From the NCBI RefSeq assembly GCF_002354895.1, contig NZ_CP023439.1, positions 3,534,001 through 3,598,000 of the forward strand: a stretch of DNA of 64,000 bases, given 5' to 3'. This document shows, piece after piece, positions 35,136 through 43,573 of this stretch. The position numbers were made by a program, and so were the translations under genes. The first letter of the stretch is position 1, and every line of letters starts with the position of its first letter. The DNA comes from Thauera sp. K11. GTDB taxonomy: Bacteria; Pseudomonadota; Gammaproteobacteria; Burkholderiales; Rhodocyclaceae. Below the pieces are notes generated by a model. It saw only the letters and a list, made by a program, of their open reading frames with translations. It made no database searches and was not told where the DNA came from.

Positions 35136-35750
35136 ATGGACAACCTGCTCTACTGGGTCGGCCTCGCCGCCGTGGCGGTCAATGCGCTGACCGGCGTGCT
35201 CGATGCCGGGCGCAAGAACATGGACATCATCGGCGTCGTCATGGTGGGCGGCGCCACCGCGCTGGGCGGCGGCACGGTGCGCGACATCCTGCTCGACCGC
35301 ACGGTGTTCTGGATCAACGACCAGACCTACCTGGTGGCCGCCCTGGCCACCACGGTGGCCACCTTCTTCGCGGTGCGCGGCCTGCGGCTCCCGGCGCGCC
35401 TGTTCCTGATCCCGGACGCGGTCGGCCTGGCCCTCTTCACCGTCGTCGGCACGCAGATCGCGCTCGAATGGCAGGCGCCCTGGCTGGCGGCGAGCCTGCT
35501 TGGCGTCATCACCGGCGTGGTCGGCGGCGTGCTGCGCGACGTGCTGTGCAACGACGTCCCGCTGGTCTTCGTGCGCAGCGAACTCTATGCCTCGGCGGCC
35601 TGGGCCGGCGCGCTGTCGCTGGTCGGGCTGCAGCGGCTCGGCGTGCCGCCGGTGCTCGCCGCCTGGTGCGCGATGGCGCTGATCTTCGCCGTGCGCCTGC
35701 TCGCCATCGTCTTCCGCATCACGCTGCCGACCTACGCCGAGCGCAAGTAG
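35136..35750 (+). CDS. TRIC-family (UPF0126/YadS-like) membrane protein
   Basis: 204 residues and about six or seven membrane segments arranged as two similar halves. Each half has a GGxxRDxL-type motif (GGGTVRDILLD and GGVLRDVLCND), the mark of UPF0126 proteins related to TRIC cation channels. ATG 35136 is used. It is alone between convergent and divergent neighbours, and the ion or solute is unknown. Confidence 0.9.
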   Translation: MDNLLYWVGLAAVAVNALTGVLDAGRKNMDIIGVVMVGGATALGGGTVRDILLDRTVFWINDQTYLVAALATTVATFFAVRGLRLPARLFLIPDAVGLALFTVVGTQIALEWQAPWLAASLLGVITGVVGGVLRDVLCNDVPLVFVRSELYASAAWAGALSLVGLQRLGVPPVLAAWCAMALIFAVRLLAIVFRITLPTYAERK

Positions 35751-35795
35751 GAGCGGCGCCGGCCAGCCAGATGCCGTGCGGCCGGCCCGCGCGCT

Positions 35796-36797
35796 TCAGT
35801 CGAGCCGGATGTTGGCGCGCCGGATCAGGCTTTCATACTCGCGCGAGCGCTGCTCGGCGTTGCGGCGGATCTCCTCGGCCGACCAGGTCAGCGGCTCGTA
35901 GGCGAAGCCGCGCAGCTTCTCGCGCACCTCGGGTTCGGCGAGCACCTGCTGCACGTCGCGGTGGATGCGTTCGCGCACCGCCCCGGGTACGCCCCGGGGC
36001 GCGACGATGACCGCGCACGACTCGACGGTGACGCCGGCCGGGCCGCCCGCCTCGGCGATGGTCGGCACGTTGGGAAACAGGTCGATCCGCCTGGGCGCGG
36101 CCACCGCGAGGTAGCGGATGCCGCCTTCGCGATACGCCTCGAGGCTGGACGGAATGCTGGCGAAACTCCACGACACGTGGCCCTTGGCCACCGCGTTGTA
36201 GAGCTGGCCGACGTCCTGGAACGGCAGGTGGGCGGTCTTCACGCCGGCGCTCAGTTCCAGCAGTTCGCCACCCAGGTGCCCCGCGCTGCCGACGCCCCAG
36301 GAACCATAGGTGATCTCGTCCGGCGTCCTGGCGGAGGCCGAGATCAGGTCGTTCACGCTGGTCCACGGCGACTTGCTCGACACCGCCAGCATGAAGGGCG
36401 TCTTCAGCAGCGCGGTGACCGGATCGAAGACGGTCAGCGCGTTGAAGTTGCGCTTCGGGTAGAGGTGCTGCAGCGCGGTCAGGTGCTCGCATTCCAGCTC
36501 CAGCAGGGCGTGGCCGTCGGCCGCCTCGCGGCGGGCGGCGCCGATGGCGAGGAAGCCCGCACCGCCCGGCCGGTTCTCCACCCTCACCTTCTGCTTCCAC
36601 GACTTCTCCAGCTTGCCGCCCATGAAGCGCAGCAGGACGTCCGGTCCGCTGCCCGGTGCCGATACGGTGTAGATCGTGACCGGCCGCGACGGGAAGTCGG
36701 CGGCCTGCGCCGCCGTGCCGGCCAGCGCCGATGCCAGCGCCAGGCCGCACAGGGCGCGGAAGGGGTTGGAGGAACGGGATTCGGATATGCGGCTCAT
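35796..36797 (-). CDS. Bug/TctC-family tripartite tricarboxylate receptor
   Basis: 333 residues. A signal peptide (about residues 1-32, ending AAQAAD) precedes FPSRPVTIYTVSAPGSGPDVLLRFMGGKL and VRVENRPGGAGFLAIGAA, the Bug-family N-terminal lobe. It is more diverged than the other two Bug proteins in this window. ATG 36797 follows AGGAG; codons further upstream in frame look non-coding. It is last in the leftward gene series, 217 bases after TerC, so it may have its own promoter. The ligand is unknown. Confidence 0.88.
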   Translation of the reverse strand: MSRISESRSSNPFRALCGLALASALAGTAAQAADFPSRPVTIYTVSAPGSGPDVLLRFMGGKLEKSWKQKVRVENRPGGAGFLAIGAARREAADGHALLELECEHLTALQHLYPKRNFNALTVFDPVTALLKTPFMLAVSSKSPWTSVNDLISASARTPDEITYGSWGVGSAGHLGGELLELSAGVKTAHLPFQDVGQLYNAVAKGHVSWSFASIPSSLEAYREGGIRYLAVAAPRRIDLFPNVPTIAEAGGPAGVTVESCAVIVAPRGVPGAVRERIHRDVQQVLAEPEVREKLRGFAYEPLTWSAEEIRRNAEQRSREYESLIRRANIRLD

Positions 36798-37014
36798 GGG
36801 ATGCTCCTGACGCGATCCACGATGGAAGATCAAAAAAATCCGTCCGAGGCGCCAGCCTCGGACGGACCGAAGACGGTGGGCAGGCAAGAAACAGGAAAGA
36901 CCGCCCACCGGAGGAGAGATGAAGGCGCGGCGGTCCGCGCCGCCGGCGCGACCCGGCCGGCCAGTGGTGCGAAGCCCGGTGCGCGGCGTCCCGCCGTGCC
37001 TGCCATCGCCGGCT

Positions 37015-37743
37015 TCAGACGGTCTCCGGCGCCGGCTCGGCCGGTTCTTCGCCGGGGCATTCCGCCGCCTGCCGGGAACGCCGCGCAAGCAGCCTGCCGG
37101 CCGCCACCACGAGGACGGCGCCGAGCGCCGAGGCGAGGTATTTCGCGTACGGCACCGCCGCGAACAGGTCGGGCGGCAGGGCCGGATCGCCGACGATCAT
37201 GCCGCCGCCGATCCAGCCGAGCAGCGCGCCGCCGCCGGTGATGACCATCGGGAAGCGGTCCATCATCTTCAGCACGAACTGGCTGCCCCACACGACGATG
37301 GGGATGGACACGAGGATGCCGAACACCACCAGCGCGAGGCTGCCATTGGCCGCGCCGGCGACGGCGATGACGTTGTCCAGGCTCATCACCGCGTCGGCGA
37401 CGACGATGGTCTTGATGGCGCCGGCCAGCGTGGCCGGCGCGGCGACCTCGCCATGCCCGCCGTCCTCGGGCTGCAGCAGCTTGATGCCGATCCAGAACAG
37501 CAGCAGCGCGCCCGCCACCTTCAGCCAAGGCACCGCCAGCAGTTGCAGCGCGAAGAAGATCAGCACCACGCGCAACCCGATGGCGCCGGCAACGCCCCAC
37601 AGGATGCCCTGCCTGCGCTTGTCGGGCGGCAGCCGGCGGCAGGCCAGCGCGATGACCACCGCGTTGTCGCCGCCGAGCAGGATGTCGATGAGGATGATCT
37701 GCAGCAGCGCGACGAGGAAACTCGCCGAGAATATGTCGACCAT
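37015..37743 (-). CDS. TerC-family integral membrane protein
   Basis: 242 residues and about seven membrane helices. LIDILLGGDNAVVIALACRRLP and VVADAVMSLDNVIAVAGAA carry the acidic GGDN and SLDN motifs of the TerC/YjbE family, linked to manganese or other metal export. It sits 39 bases downstream of etfA, in the same direction. No functional link to the catabolic genes is obvious. Confidence 0.9.
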   Translation of the reverse strand: MVDIFSASFLVALLQIILIDILLGGDNAVVIALACRRLPPDKRRQGILWGVAGAIGLRVVLIFFALQLLAVPWLKVAGALLLFWIGIKLLQPEDGGHGEVAAPATLAGAIKTIVVADAVMSLDNVIAVAGAANGSLALVVFGILVSIPIVVWGSQFVLKMMDRFPMVITGGGALLGWIGGGMIVGDPALPPDLFAAVPYAKYLASALGAVLVVAAGRLLARRSRQAAECPGEEPAEPAPETV

Positions 37744-37782
37744 GATGTGAATCCGTCCGTCGTTGTCGTGCGGGGCGGGCGC

Positions 37783-38715
37783 TCAGCCCACGGCCGCGGT
37801 GAGTTCGGGCACCACCTGGAACAGATCGCCCACCAGGCCGTAGTCGGCCACCTGGAAGATCGGTGCCTCCGGGTCCTTGTTGATCGCCACGATCACCTTG
37901 CTGTCCTTCATCCCAGCCAGGTGCTGGATCGCCCCCGAGATGCCCACCGCGATGTAGAGCTGCGGCGCCACGATCTTGCCCGTCTGCCCCACCTGGTAGT
38001 CGTTGGGCACGTAGCCCGCATCCACCGCCGCGCGGCTGGCGCCCAGCGCCGCACCCAGCCTGTCGGCCAGCGGTTCGAGCAGCGCGTGGTAGTTCTCGCT
38101 GCTGCCCACCCCGCGCCCGCCCGACACGATGATCTTCGCCGCGCCCAGCTCGGGACGCGCGCTCTTCGTGATCTCGCGCCCCACGAACTGCGCCAGCCCC
38201 AGGTCGGCGCCCGCCGCCACCGCCTCGATCGGCGCCGCTCCGCCGTCCCCGCTCACCGCCTCGAACGCGGTCGTGCGCACCGTCACGACCTTCACCGCAT
38301 CGGCGCTCTGCACCGTGGCGAGCGCGTTGCCCGCGTAGATCGGCCGCACGAAGGTGTCGGCCGATTCCACCCCGACGACGTCCGAGATCTGCGCCACGTC
38401 CAGCAGCGCCGCCACCCGCGGCAGCACGTTCTTGCCCGACGACGTGGCCGGCGCCAGCACGTGGCTGTAGCCGCCCGCCAGCCCCTTCACCAGTTCGGCC
38501 ACGTTCTCCGCCGCCTGCGCCTCGTAGTGCGGCGCATCGGCCACCCGCACCCTGGCCACGCCGGCGATCTTCGCCGCCGCCCCGGCCACCGCGCCGCAGC
38601 CCGAACCGGCCACCAGCACGTGGATCTCGCCGCCGATCTTCGCCGCCGCGCCCACCGTGTTCAGCGTCGCCGCCTTGAGCGACTGATTGTCATGTTCCGC
38701 AATCACCAGGAGCAT
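37783..38715 (-). CDS. etfA: Electron transfer flavoprotein, alpha subunit
   Basis: 310 residues from ATG 38715 ([24 protein letters not shown]). The C-terminal FAD domain shows [65 protein letters not shown] and [20 protein letters not shown]. With EtfB it accepts electrons from acyl-CoA dehydrogenases and passes them to ETF:quinone oxidoreductase. The pair probably serves the acyl-CoA dehydrogenases encoded at 47503-49852. Confidence 0.96.
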   Translation of the reverse strand: MLLVIAEHDNQSLKAATLNTVGAAAKIGGEIHVLVAGSGCGAVAGAAAKIAGVARVRVADAPHYEAQAAENVAELVKGLAGGYSHVLAPATSSGKNVLPRVAALLDVAQISDVVGVESADTFVRPIYAGNALATVQSADAVKVVTVRTTAFEAVSGDGGAAPIEAVAAGADLGLAQFVGREITKSARPELGAAKIIVSGGRGVGSSENYHALLEPLADRLGAALGASRAAVDAGYVPNDYQVGQTGKIVAPQLYIAVGISGAIQHLAGMKDSKVIVAINKDPEAPIFQVADYGLVGDLFQVVPELTAAVG

Positions 38716-38742
38716 TGCGCCCTCCGCTGGGCCGTCCCGAGG

Positions 38743-38758
38743 AGGGGGCACGCCCCCT
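38743..38758. other. GC hairpin between etfB and etfA
   Basis: AGGGGG-CACG-CCCCCT can form a tight stem-loop in the 94-base gap between the two subunit genes. It may stabilise or partly terminate the transcript. Confidence 0.35.
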
Positions 38759-38809
38759 TGGGGGGCAGTGCAGTGGCGGATGCCGCAAACGTGGGGGTCG
38801 TATCCATCT

Positions 38810-39559
38810 TCAGATCACCTTCGCTTCGTTCTTGAGTTTGTCGACCAGCTGGGCCACGTCGGCCACCCGCACGCCCGCGCTGCGCCGGGGCGGCTCGGCC
38901 ACCTTCAGCGTCGTCAGCCGCGGCGTGACGTCCACGCCCAGGTCCGCCGGCTTCACCGTCTCCAGCGGCTTCTTCTTCGCCTTCATGATGTTGGGCAGCG
39001 TCGCGTAGCGTGGCTCGTTCAGCCGCAGGTCCGTCGTCACCACCGCCGGCAGCTTCACCGACAGCGTCTCCAGACCGCCGTCGATCTCGCGCGTCACCGT
39101 CGCCCGGCCCTCGCCCAGCGCCACCTTCGAGGCGAACGTCGCCTGCGCCCACCCCAGCAGCGCCGCCAGCATCTGACCGGTCTGGTTGGCGTCGTCGTCG
39201 ATCGCCTGCTTGCCGCAGATCACCAGCGCCGGGCCTTCCCTGTCGCACACCGCCTTCAGCAGCCTGGCCACCGCCAGCGGCTGCAGCTCCGTATCGCTCT
39301 CGACCAGGATGCCGCGGTCCGCGCCGATCGCCATCGCCGCGCGCAGCGTCTCCTGGCACGCCGCCACGCCGCAGCTCACCGCCACCACCTCGCTCGCCAC
39401 GCCCGCTTCCTTCAGACGCACCGCCTCTTCCACCGCGATCTCGTCGAACGGGTTCATGCTCATCTTCACGTTCGCGATGTCCACGCCCGTGCCGTCGGCC
39501 TTCACCCGGACCTTGACGTTGTAATCGACCACGCGTTTGACGGGGATGAGAATCTTCAT
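38810..39559 (-). CDS. etfB: Electron transfer flavoprotein, beta subunit
   Basis: 249 residues, the usual length. It starts [20 protein letters not shown], and the conserved segments [38 protein letters not shown] and [30 protein letters not shown] (adenine-nucleotide and family signature) are all present. It is upstream of etfA in the normal etfBA order and about 110 bases after the crotonase gene of the catabolic series. Confidence 0.96.
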   Translation of the reverse strand: MKILIPVKRVVDYNVKVRVKADGTGVDIANVKMSMNPFDEIAVEEAVRLKEAGVASEVVAVSCGVAACQETLRAAMAIGADRGILVESDTELQPLAVARLLKAVCDREGPALVICGKQAIDDDANQTGQMLAALLGWAQATFASKVALGEGRATVTREIDGGLETLSVKLPAVVTTDLRLNEPRYATLPNIMKAKKKPLETVKPADLGVDVTPRLTTLKVAEPPRRSAGVRVADVAQLVDKLKNEAKVI

Positions 39560-39668
39560 GTCGTTTCACTCCGCTGGCGGGGCGCCGCGGCCCCGGCCGG
39601 GCCGTGCGCGGGCGAGCCGGCGCGGCCGATTGATCGTGGCGGGCGCCGCGCGGCGGCGGCACCCGCGT

Positions 39669-40460
39669 TCAGCGCCCCTTGAAATCCGGCGTCCGCCGTT
39701 CGGCGAAGGCGCGCCGGCCTTCGCGGAAGTCGTCCGAGGCCAGGGTCAGCCTTTCGCGCGCGCGCATCGCGGCGAGGTCGGGCTGGCCGCGGGCGATCTC
39801 GTCGAGCGACAGCTTGGTCGCCTGCGCCGCCAGCGGCGCCAGCGCGGCGGCCTGCCGCACCAGGCCGTCCACCGCGTCGCCGAAGCCGCCGGCATCGGCC
39901 AGCGCCGCCAGGCAGCCGAACCGGTCGAGCGTCTCCGCCGACAGCGGCTGTCCGGTCAGGAAGGCGCGCTTGGCGCCATTGATGCCCAGCCGCGACACGT
40001 AGCGCTGCAGGCCGCCGGGGTAGTAGTGCAGGCCCAGCACCGCCGCCGGCATGCGGAACTCGATGCCGGCGAGTGCCACGCGCAGGTCGCAGGCCAGCAC
40101 CAGGTCGGTGGCGCCGCCGTACACGCTGCCGTTGAGCGCGCACACCGTCACCGGCCGCAGCGCCGCGAGCGCATCCGGGACGCGCTCGAAGAAATGCGGA
40201 TCGCTGTCGGGGCTGTCGAAGTTGCCCATGTCGTAGCCGGCGCAGAACACCGGCCGGGTCTGCCCTGCGGTGCTGGCGGTGAGCACGGCGACGCGCACCG
40301 ACGGGGTATCGTCGATCCGCTCGAAGTGCCGCAGCAGCACGTGCAGGTCCTCTTCCTGGAGGCGGTTGCGGTGGGCGGGGCGGTTCAGCGTGATGGTGGC
40401 GACCGCGCCGTCGACGTCGAGCAGCGGCGGCGACGGCGGTGGCGTGCTGGATCGGGACAT
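39669..40460 (-). CDS. Crotonase-family protein lacking the hydratase glutamates
   Basis: 263 residues with the crotonase fold (ATITLNRPAHRNRL, FCAGYDMGNF oxyanion segment, LNGSVYGGATDLVLACDLRVA). At the two positions where enoyl-CoA hydratases have catalytic Glu it has Asp (GGATDL) and Ala (MPAAVLGLHYYPGG). It is therefore unlikely to be a standard hydratase; an isomerase, hydrolase or other crotonase reaction is more likely. It lies 51 bases downstream of the third RraA gene, in the same direction. Confidence 0.85.
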   Translation of the reverse strand: MSRSSTPPPSPPLLDVDGAVATITLNRPAHRNRLQEEDLHVLLRHFERIDDTPSVRVAVLTASTAGQTRPVFCAGYDMGNFDSPDSDPHFFERVPDALAALRPVTVCALNGSVYGGATDLVLACDLRVALAGIEFRMPAAVLGLHYYPGGLQRYVSRLGINGAKRAFLTGQPLSAETLDRFGCLAALADAGGFGDAVDGLVRQAAALAPLAAQATKLSLDEIARGQPDLAAMRARERLTLASDDFREGRRAFAERRTPDFKGR

Positions 40461-40511
40461 GCTTTCCTCTGCCTTTTCTGCGGGATCGGGAACGGCCTGC
40501 GGCGGCGCGGC

Positions 40512-41174
40512 TCAGCGCCAGCCGTAGACGTCCAGCGTGCTCTCGCCCTGTTCCAGGCGGCGCACGATGGCGGCCTCGTCCGCTTCCCGGCGGGTGGCCA
40601 GGTCCACCACCGCCGCGGCACTCGCGGCGGGGATCGCCACGACGCCGTCGGCATCGCCGGCGACGAGGTCGCCGGCATGGACGATGACGTTGCCCATCAT
40701 CACCGGGTAGTTGATCCAGCCGGTCGCGCCGAAGTCCTTGCCGGTGCCGCGGATGCTGAGGCCGCGGGAGAACACCGGGAAGCCCAGCCCGGCCAGCAGC
40801 ACGCTGTCGCGCACGCCGCCGTCGATCACCAGCCCGGCCAGCCCTCGGGCCTTGGCCATGGTGGCCATCACCTCGCCCCAGTAGCCGTGCTCGTAGGCGC
40901 CGCCGACATGCACCACCAGCACGTCGCCCGGCTGCGCGACGTCCAGCGCGCGGTGCAGCCACAGGTTGTCGCCGCCGGGAGAATGCACGGTGAGCGCCGA
41001 GCCGGCGAAGCGGAAGTGCGGCGCCACCGGCTTGATCGCCGCCGGCAGGGCGCCGGTCTTCTTCGCCGCCTCGTGCAGCGTGGCGGTCGGCAGCCCGGCG
41101 GCGGCCACCGCCAGCTCGCGCGGCAGGCGGGTGAAGTCGAGGCGCGTGGTCAGCGCCGGATCCAGCCTGTTCAT
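40512..41174 (-). CDS. RraA/HMG-CHA-aldolase-family protein (third of three)
   Basis: 220 residues. The signature GLVIDGGVRDSVLLAGLGFPVFSRG contains the Arg-Asp pair used for pyruvate enolate chemistry in 4-hydroxy-4-methyl-2-oxoglutarate / 4-carboxy-4-hydroxy-2-oxoadipate aldolases. It is more diverged at its N-terminus (LPTATLHEAAKKTGALPAAIKP) than the other two. It overlaps the second RraA gene by 4 bases. If an aldolase, it would cleave a ring-fission product to pyruvate and oxaloacetate or a related acid. Confidence 0.85.
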   Translation of the reverse strand: MNRLDPALTTRLDFTRLPRELAVAAAGLPTATLHEAAKKTGALPAAIKPVAPHFRFAGSALTVHSPGGDNLWLHRALDVAQPGDVLVVHVGGAYEHGYWGEVMATMAKARGLAGLVIDGGVRDSVLLAGLGFPVFSRGLSIRGTGKDFGATGWINYPVMMGNVIVHAGDLVAGDADGVVAIPAASAAAVVDLATRREADEAAIVRRLEQGESTLDVYGWR

Positions 41175-41845
41175 GAAGCCTCCCGCGTCTGCAACTGGTG
41201 GTACTTGAACTGGCGGCGGGCCTCGTCGAGCCGCATGCCGCCGCGCACCGCCTCGCGGATGCGGTTCTCGGCGGCCTCGATCTCGTCGGCGGTATCGAGC
41301 ACGCGGTCCTCGTGCTCCTTGGGGATCACCACCACGCCGTCGGCGTCGCCACGCACGATGTCGCCCGGCGCCACGCGCGCATCGCCGATGTTGACCGGGA
41401 TGCCGGTGGCCTCGACCTGCACGCGGTCCTTGCCGGTGCGCATCCAGTGGTCCTTGCTGAACACCGGGTAGCCGAGTTCGAGGCACAGGCGGGTGTCGCG
41501 GCACACGCCGTCGATCACCGTGCCGGCGATGCCGCGGCGGTGGGCGATCTCGGTGAGGATGTCGCCCCACACGGTGGCGTTGTCGCGCCCGCCGTTGTCG
41601 AGCACGATCACGCTGCCCGGCGGCACGTCGTCGATGTAGTCGCCCACCGTGCCGGGGGGATTGGCGGCCGGGCCGTAGAGCAGGGTCCAGGCGCGGCCGG
41701 CCATGCGAAAGCCGTTGTCGCGCGGCTTGATCCTGTAGCACTGGCCGGCGATGCCCAGCTTGTCCAGCGCATCGGACAGGGTGGCGGTGTCGAAGGCGGC
41801 GGCGCGTTCCACGTTGCGGTCTCGGGTCTTGCTCATGGTGTTCAT
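41171..41845 (-). CDS. RraA/HMG-CHA-aldolase-family protein (second of three)
   Basis: 224 residues. FDTATLSDALDKLGIAGQCYRIKP is the usual N-terminus of LigK-type aldolases, and GIAGTVIDGVCRDTRLCLELGYPVFSKD has the catalytic Arg-Asp with the glycine loop. It overlaps its neighbours on both sides by 4 bases, so the three RraA genes are translationally coupled. It differs clearly in sequence from the other two, so this is not a fresh duplication. An inhibitor-of-RNase-E role (true RraA) is unlikely in this setting. Confidence 0.87.
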   Translation of the reverse strand: MNTMSKTRDRNVERAAAFDTATLSDALDKLGIAGQCYRIKPRDNGFRMAGRAWTLLYGPAANPPGTVGDYIDDVPPGSVIVLDNGGRDNATVWGDILTEIAHRRGIAGTVIDGVCRDTRLCLELGYPVFSKDHWMRTGKDRVQVEATGIPVNIGDARVAPGDIVRGDADGVVVIPKEHEDRVLDTADEIEAAENRIREAVRGGMRLDEARRQFKYHQLQTREAS

Positions 41846-42516
41846 TTCTCCAGCATCTTTTCGTAGTTGCCGCCCATGACGTCGCCGATCGGGGTGCCGG
41901 CGAGGATGGACCTGGCCATGGCGGCCTCCTTGGCGACGATGGTCTCGGCCGCTTCGAGCACGCGCCCGATGTCGGCGGCGGCGATGAAGATGGCGCCGCT
42001 GCCGTCGGCGAGCAGGTAGTCGCCCGCATTCACCTGCACGTCGCCGATCTGCACCGGCACGTTGGTGCCCTTCTCCACCACCCGGCCGCGGGCGGTGCGC
42101 GCGGTCAGGCTGCGGCTGAAGACGGGGAAGTCGTAGGCGACCGCCTCGTCGACGTCGCGCAGCGGACCGTCGGCCACCACGCCGGCCACCCCCCGCACCT
42201 TGGCGCCCAGGGTCAGCAGGCCGCCCCAGCAGCCGGCCTCGATGCCGGTGCGCTGTTCGACGACGATGACGTCGTCGGGGCCGGCGGCCTCGATGGCGGT
42301 GCAGCCCAGGTGGCGCGGCGGCCCCGGCGGCGGTTCGCCGGTGCCGAGCTTGACGGTGATCACCCGGCCGGCGATGCGGCGGTTGCCGGAGCGCTGCGCC
42401 AAGCCGGTCACCGCGCCCGGCAGGCCGAGCTTGTCGAGCGCGTCGGAGACCGCGCAGGCGTCGAGACGGCGCAGGCGCTGCACGTTCTCGCTCACGGAGT
42501 CGGAAACTTCGGTCAT
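41842..42516 (-). CDS. RraA/HMG-CHA-aldolase-family protein (first of three)
   Basis: 224 residues. LDACAVSDALDKLGLPGAVTGLAQ begins the fold, and GVAGVVADGPLRDVDEAVAYDFPVFSRSLT carries the Arg-Asp pair. It is first of three coupled RraA-family genes, directly downstream of the extradiol dioxygenase gene (37 bases). In protocatechuate 4,5-cleavage the last step is an aldolase of this family (LigK), so the context fits. Which of the three is the actual aldolase cannot be told. Confidence 0.87.
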   Translation of the reverse strand: MTEVSDSVSENVQRLRRLDACAVSDALDKLGLPGAVTGLAQRSGNRRIAGRVITVKLGTGEPPPGPPRHLGCTAIEAAGPDDVIVVEQRTGIEAGCWGGLLTLGAKVRGVAGVVADGPLRDVDEAVAYDFPVFSRSLTARTARGRVVEKGTNVPVQIGDVQVNAGDYLLADGSGAIFIAAADIGRVLEAAETIVAKEAAMARSILAGTPIGDVMGGNYEKMLEK

Positions 42517-42553
42517 GTGGAAATCCTTTGCCGATGGAGGGCGGTCGGGGTTC

Positions 42554-43552
42554 TCAGTCCAGCGTCTGCCAGGCCGCGAAGCACAGGCCGGTGCCGGTCA
42601 GCGCCGGGCTGCGGTAGCCCGGCACGTAGCGCACCCATTCCAGGTCGAGCGGCTTCACCGCCTCGGCGGCGATGATCCAGTTGCGGATCTCCGAGCTGCC
42701 GGCCTGCAGCAGCTTCGGATCGATGCCCGCCAGCCAGGCGGTGTCCTTGTCGCGCAGCGCGCGGATGATGCCGTTGTCGAGATCCTCGTCGACGACGAAG
42801 TGGCTCAGCCCGCCGGAGGCCAGCACGCCCACGCGCAGGTCTTCCGGATAGGCGGCGATCAGCTCGCGCAGCGCGGCGCCGAGCTGGATGCAGCGGCGCG
42901 GCGTCGGCTGGTTGGGCGGATCGAAGGTATTGACGATCACCGGGATCACCGGCAGTTCGATGTCCTGCAGGTAGCGGCGGTGGATGAAGGAAAACGCGTG
43001 CCCTTCGTACTGGCCGGGTTCCAGGCCGTCCATCGCGGTGATGTCGAAATCGCGGTCGCACAACTGGCGGATCAGCCATTCGGCCATGTCGGCGCGCACC
43101 GGGTAGTCGCGCTCGCCGCCCGGCTCCTGGCGCCATACGCGCGCCTTCTGGTACCAGGCGTCGGCATCGCCGTGCACCTGGGCGCCGTTGCGGATGGTCT
43201 TGCCGTAGTAGATGGCGAAGGCCGGGTTGTTGGTGGTGCGGAACAGCTCGGTCTGGTCGTCGCCGACCAGCACCAGCACGTCCAGGCGCGCGGCGCGGAT
43301 GCGCTCGCGCAGTTCGTCCATCGCGGCCTGGGCCTGGTCGAAGCGCTCGCCCATGCGTTCGGGCGTGACCATCTCGTCCGCGCCGGGCGGCGCGAGCGGC
43401 AGCAGGCTTGCGTAATCGGTCTTGTTGCCGTTCTTGTCGTAATAGAAACGGTTCTTCGGGTCGATCGCGCGAAAGCCGTGCTGCCAGTCCTCGCGCTGCG
43501 AGGCCAGCATGATGCTGTGGGAGGAGCCGAAGGCGGCTACTAGTCGGGCCAT
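42554..43552 (-). CDS. LigB-superfamily class III extradiol dioxygenase-like protein
   Basis: 332 residues. His12 (AAFGSSHSIML) aligns with the first iron ligand of LigB, and GVLASGGLSHFVVDEDLDNGII with its catalytic-His region. Where LigB has NDH (second His ligand), this protein reads LVGDDQTELF, with Gln in place of His. Either a subgroup uses other ligands or the activity has changed. Ring cleavage of a protocatechuate- or gallate-like catechol is the family reaction. It is followed by three aldolase-like genes and preceded by a CoA-transferase gene. Confidence 0.82.
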   Translation of the reverse strand: MARLVAAFGSSHSIMLASQREDWQHGFRAIDPKNRFYYDKNGNKTDYASLLPLAPPGADEMVTPERMGERFDQAQAAMDELRERIRAARLDVLVLVGDDQTELFRTTNNPAFAIYYGKTIRNGAQVHGDADAWYQKARVWRQEPGGERDYPVRADMAEWLIRQLCDRDFDITAMDGLEPGQYEGHAFSFIHRRYLQDIELPVIPVIVNTFDPPNQPTPRRCIQLGAALRELIAAYPEDLRVGVLASGGLSHFVVDEDLDNGIIRALRDKDTAWLAGIDPKLLQAGSSEIRNWIIAAEAVKPLDLEWVRYVPGYRSPALTGTGLCFAAWQTLD

Positions 43553-43573
43553 GTGGAAACTCGCTGGTGAGGG

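Noticed and set aside
35796..37088. Longer version of the leftmost Bug receptor (430 residues)
   Set aside because: The first 97 residues look non-coding. The signal peptide starts at ATG 36797, with AGGAG before it.
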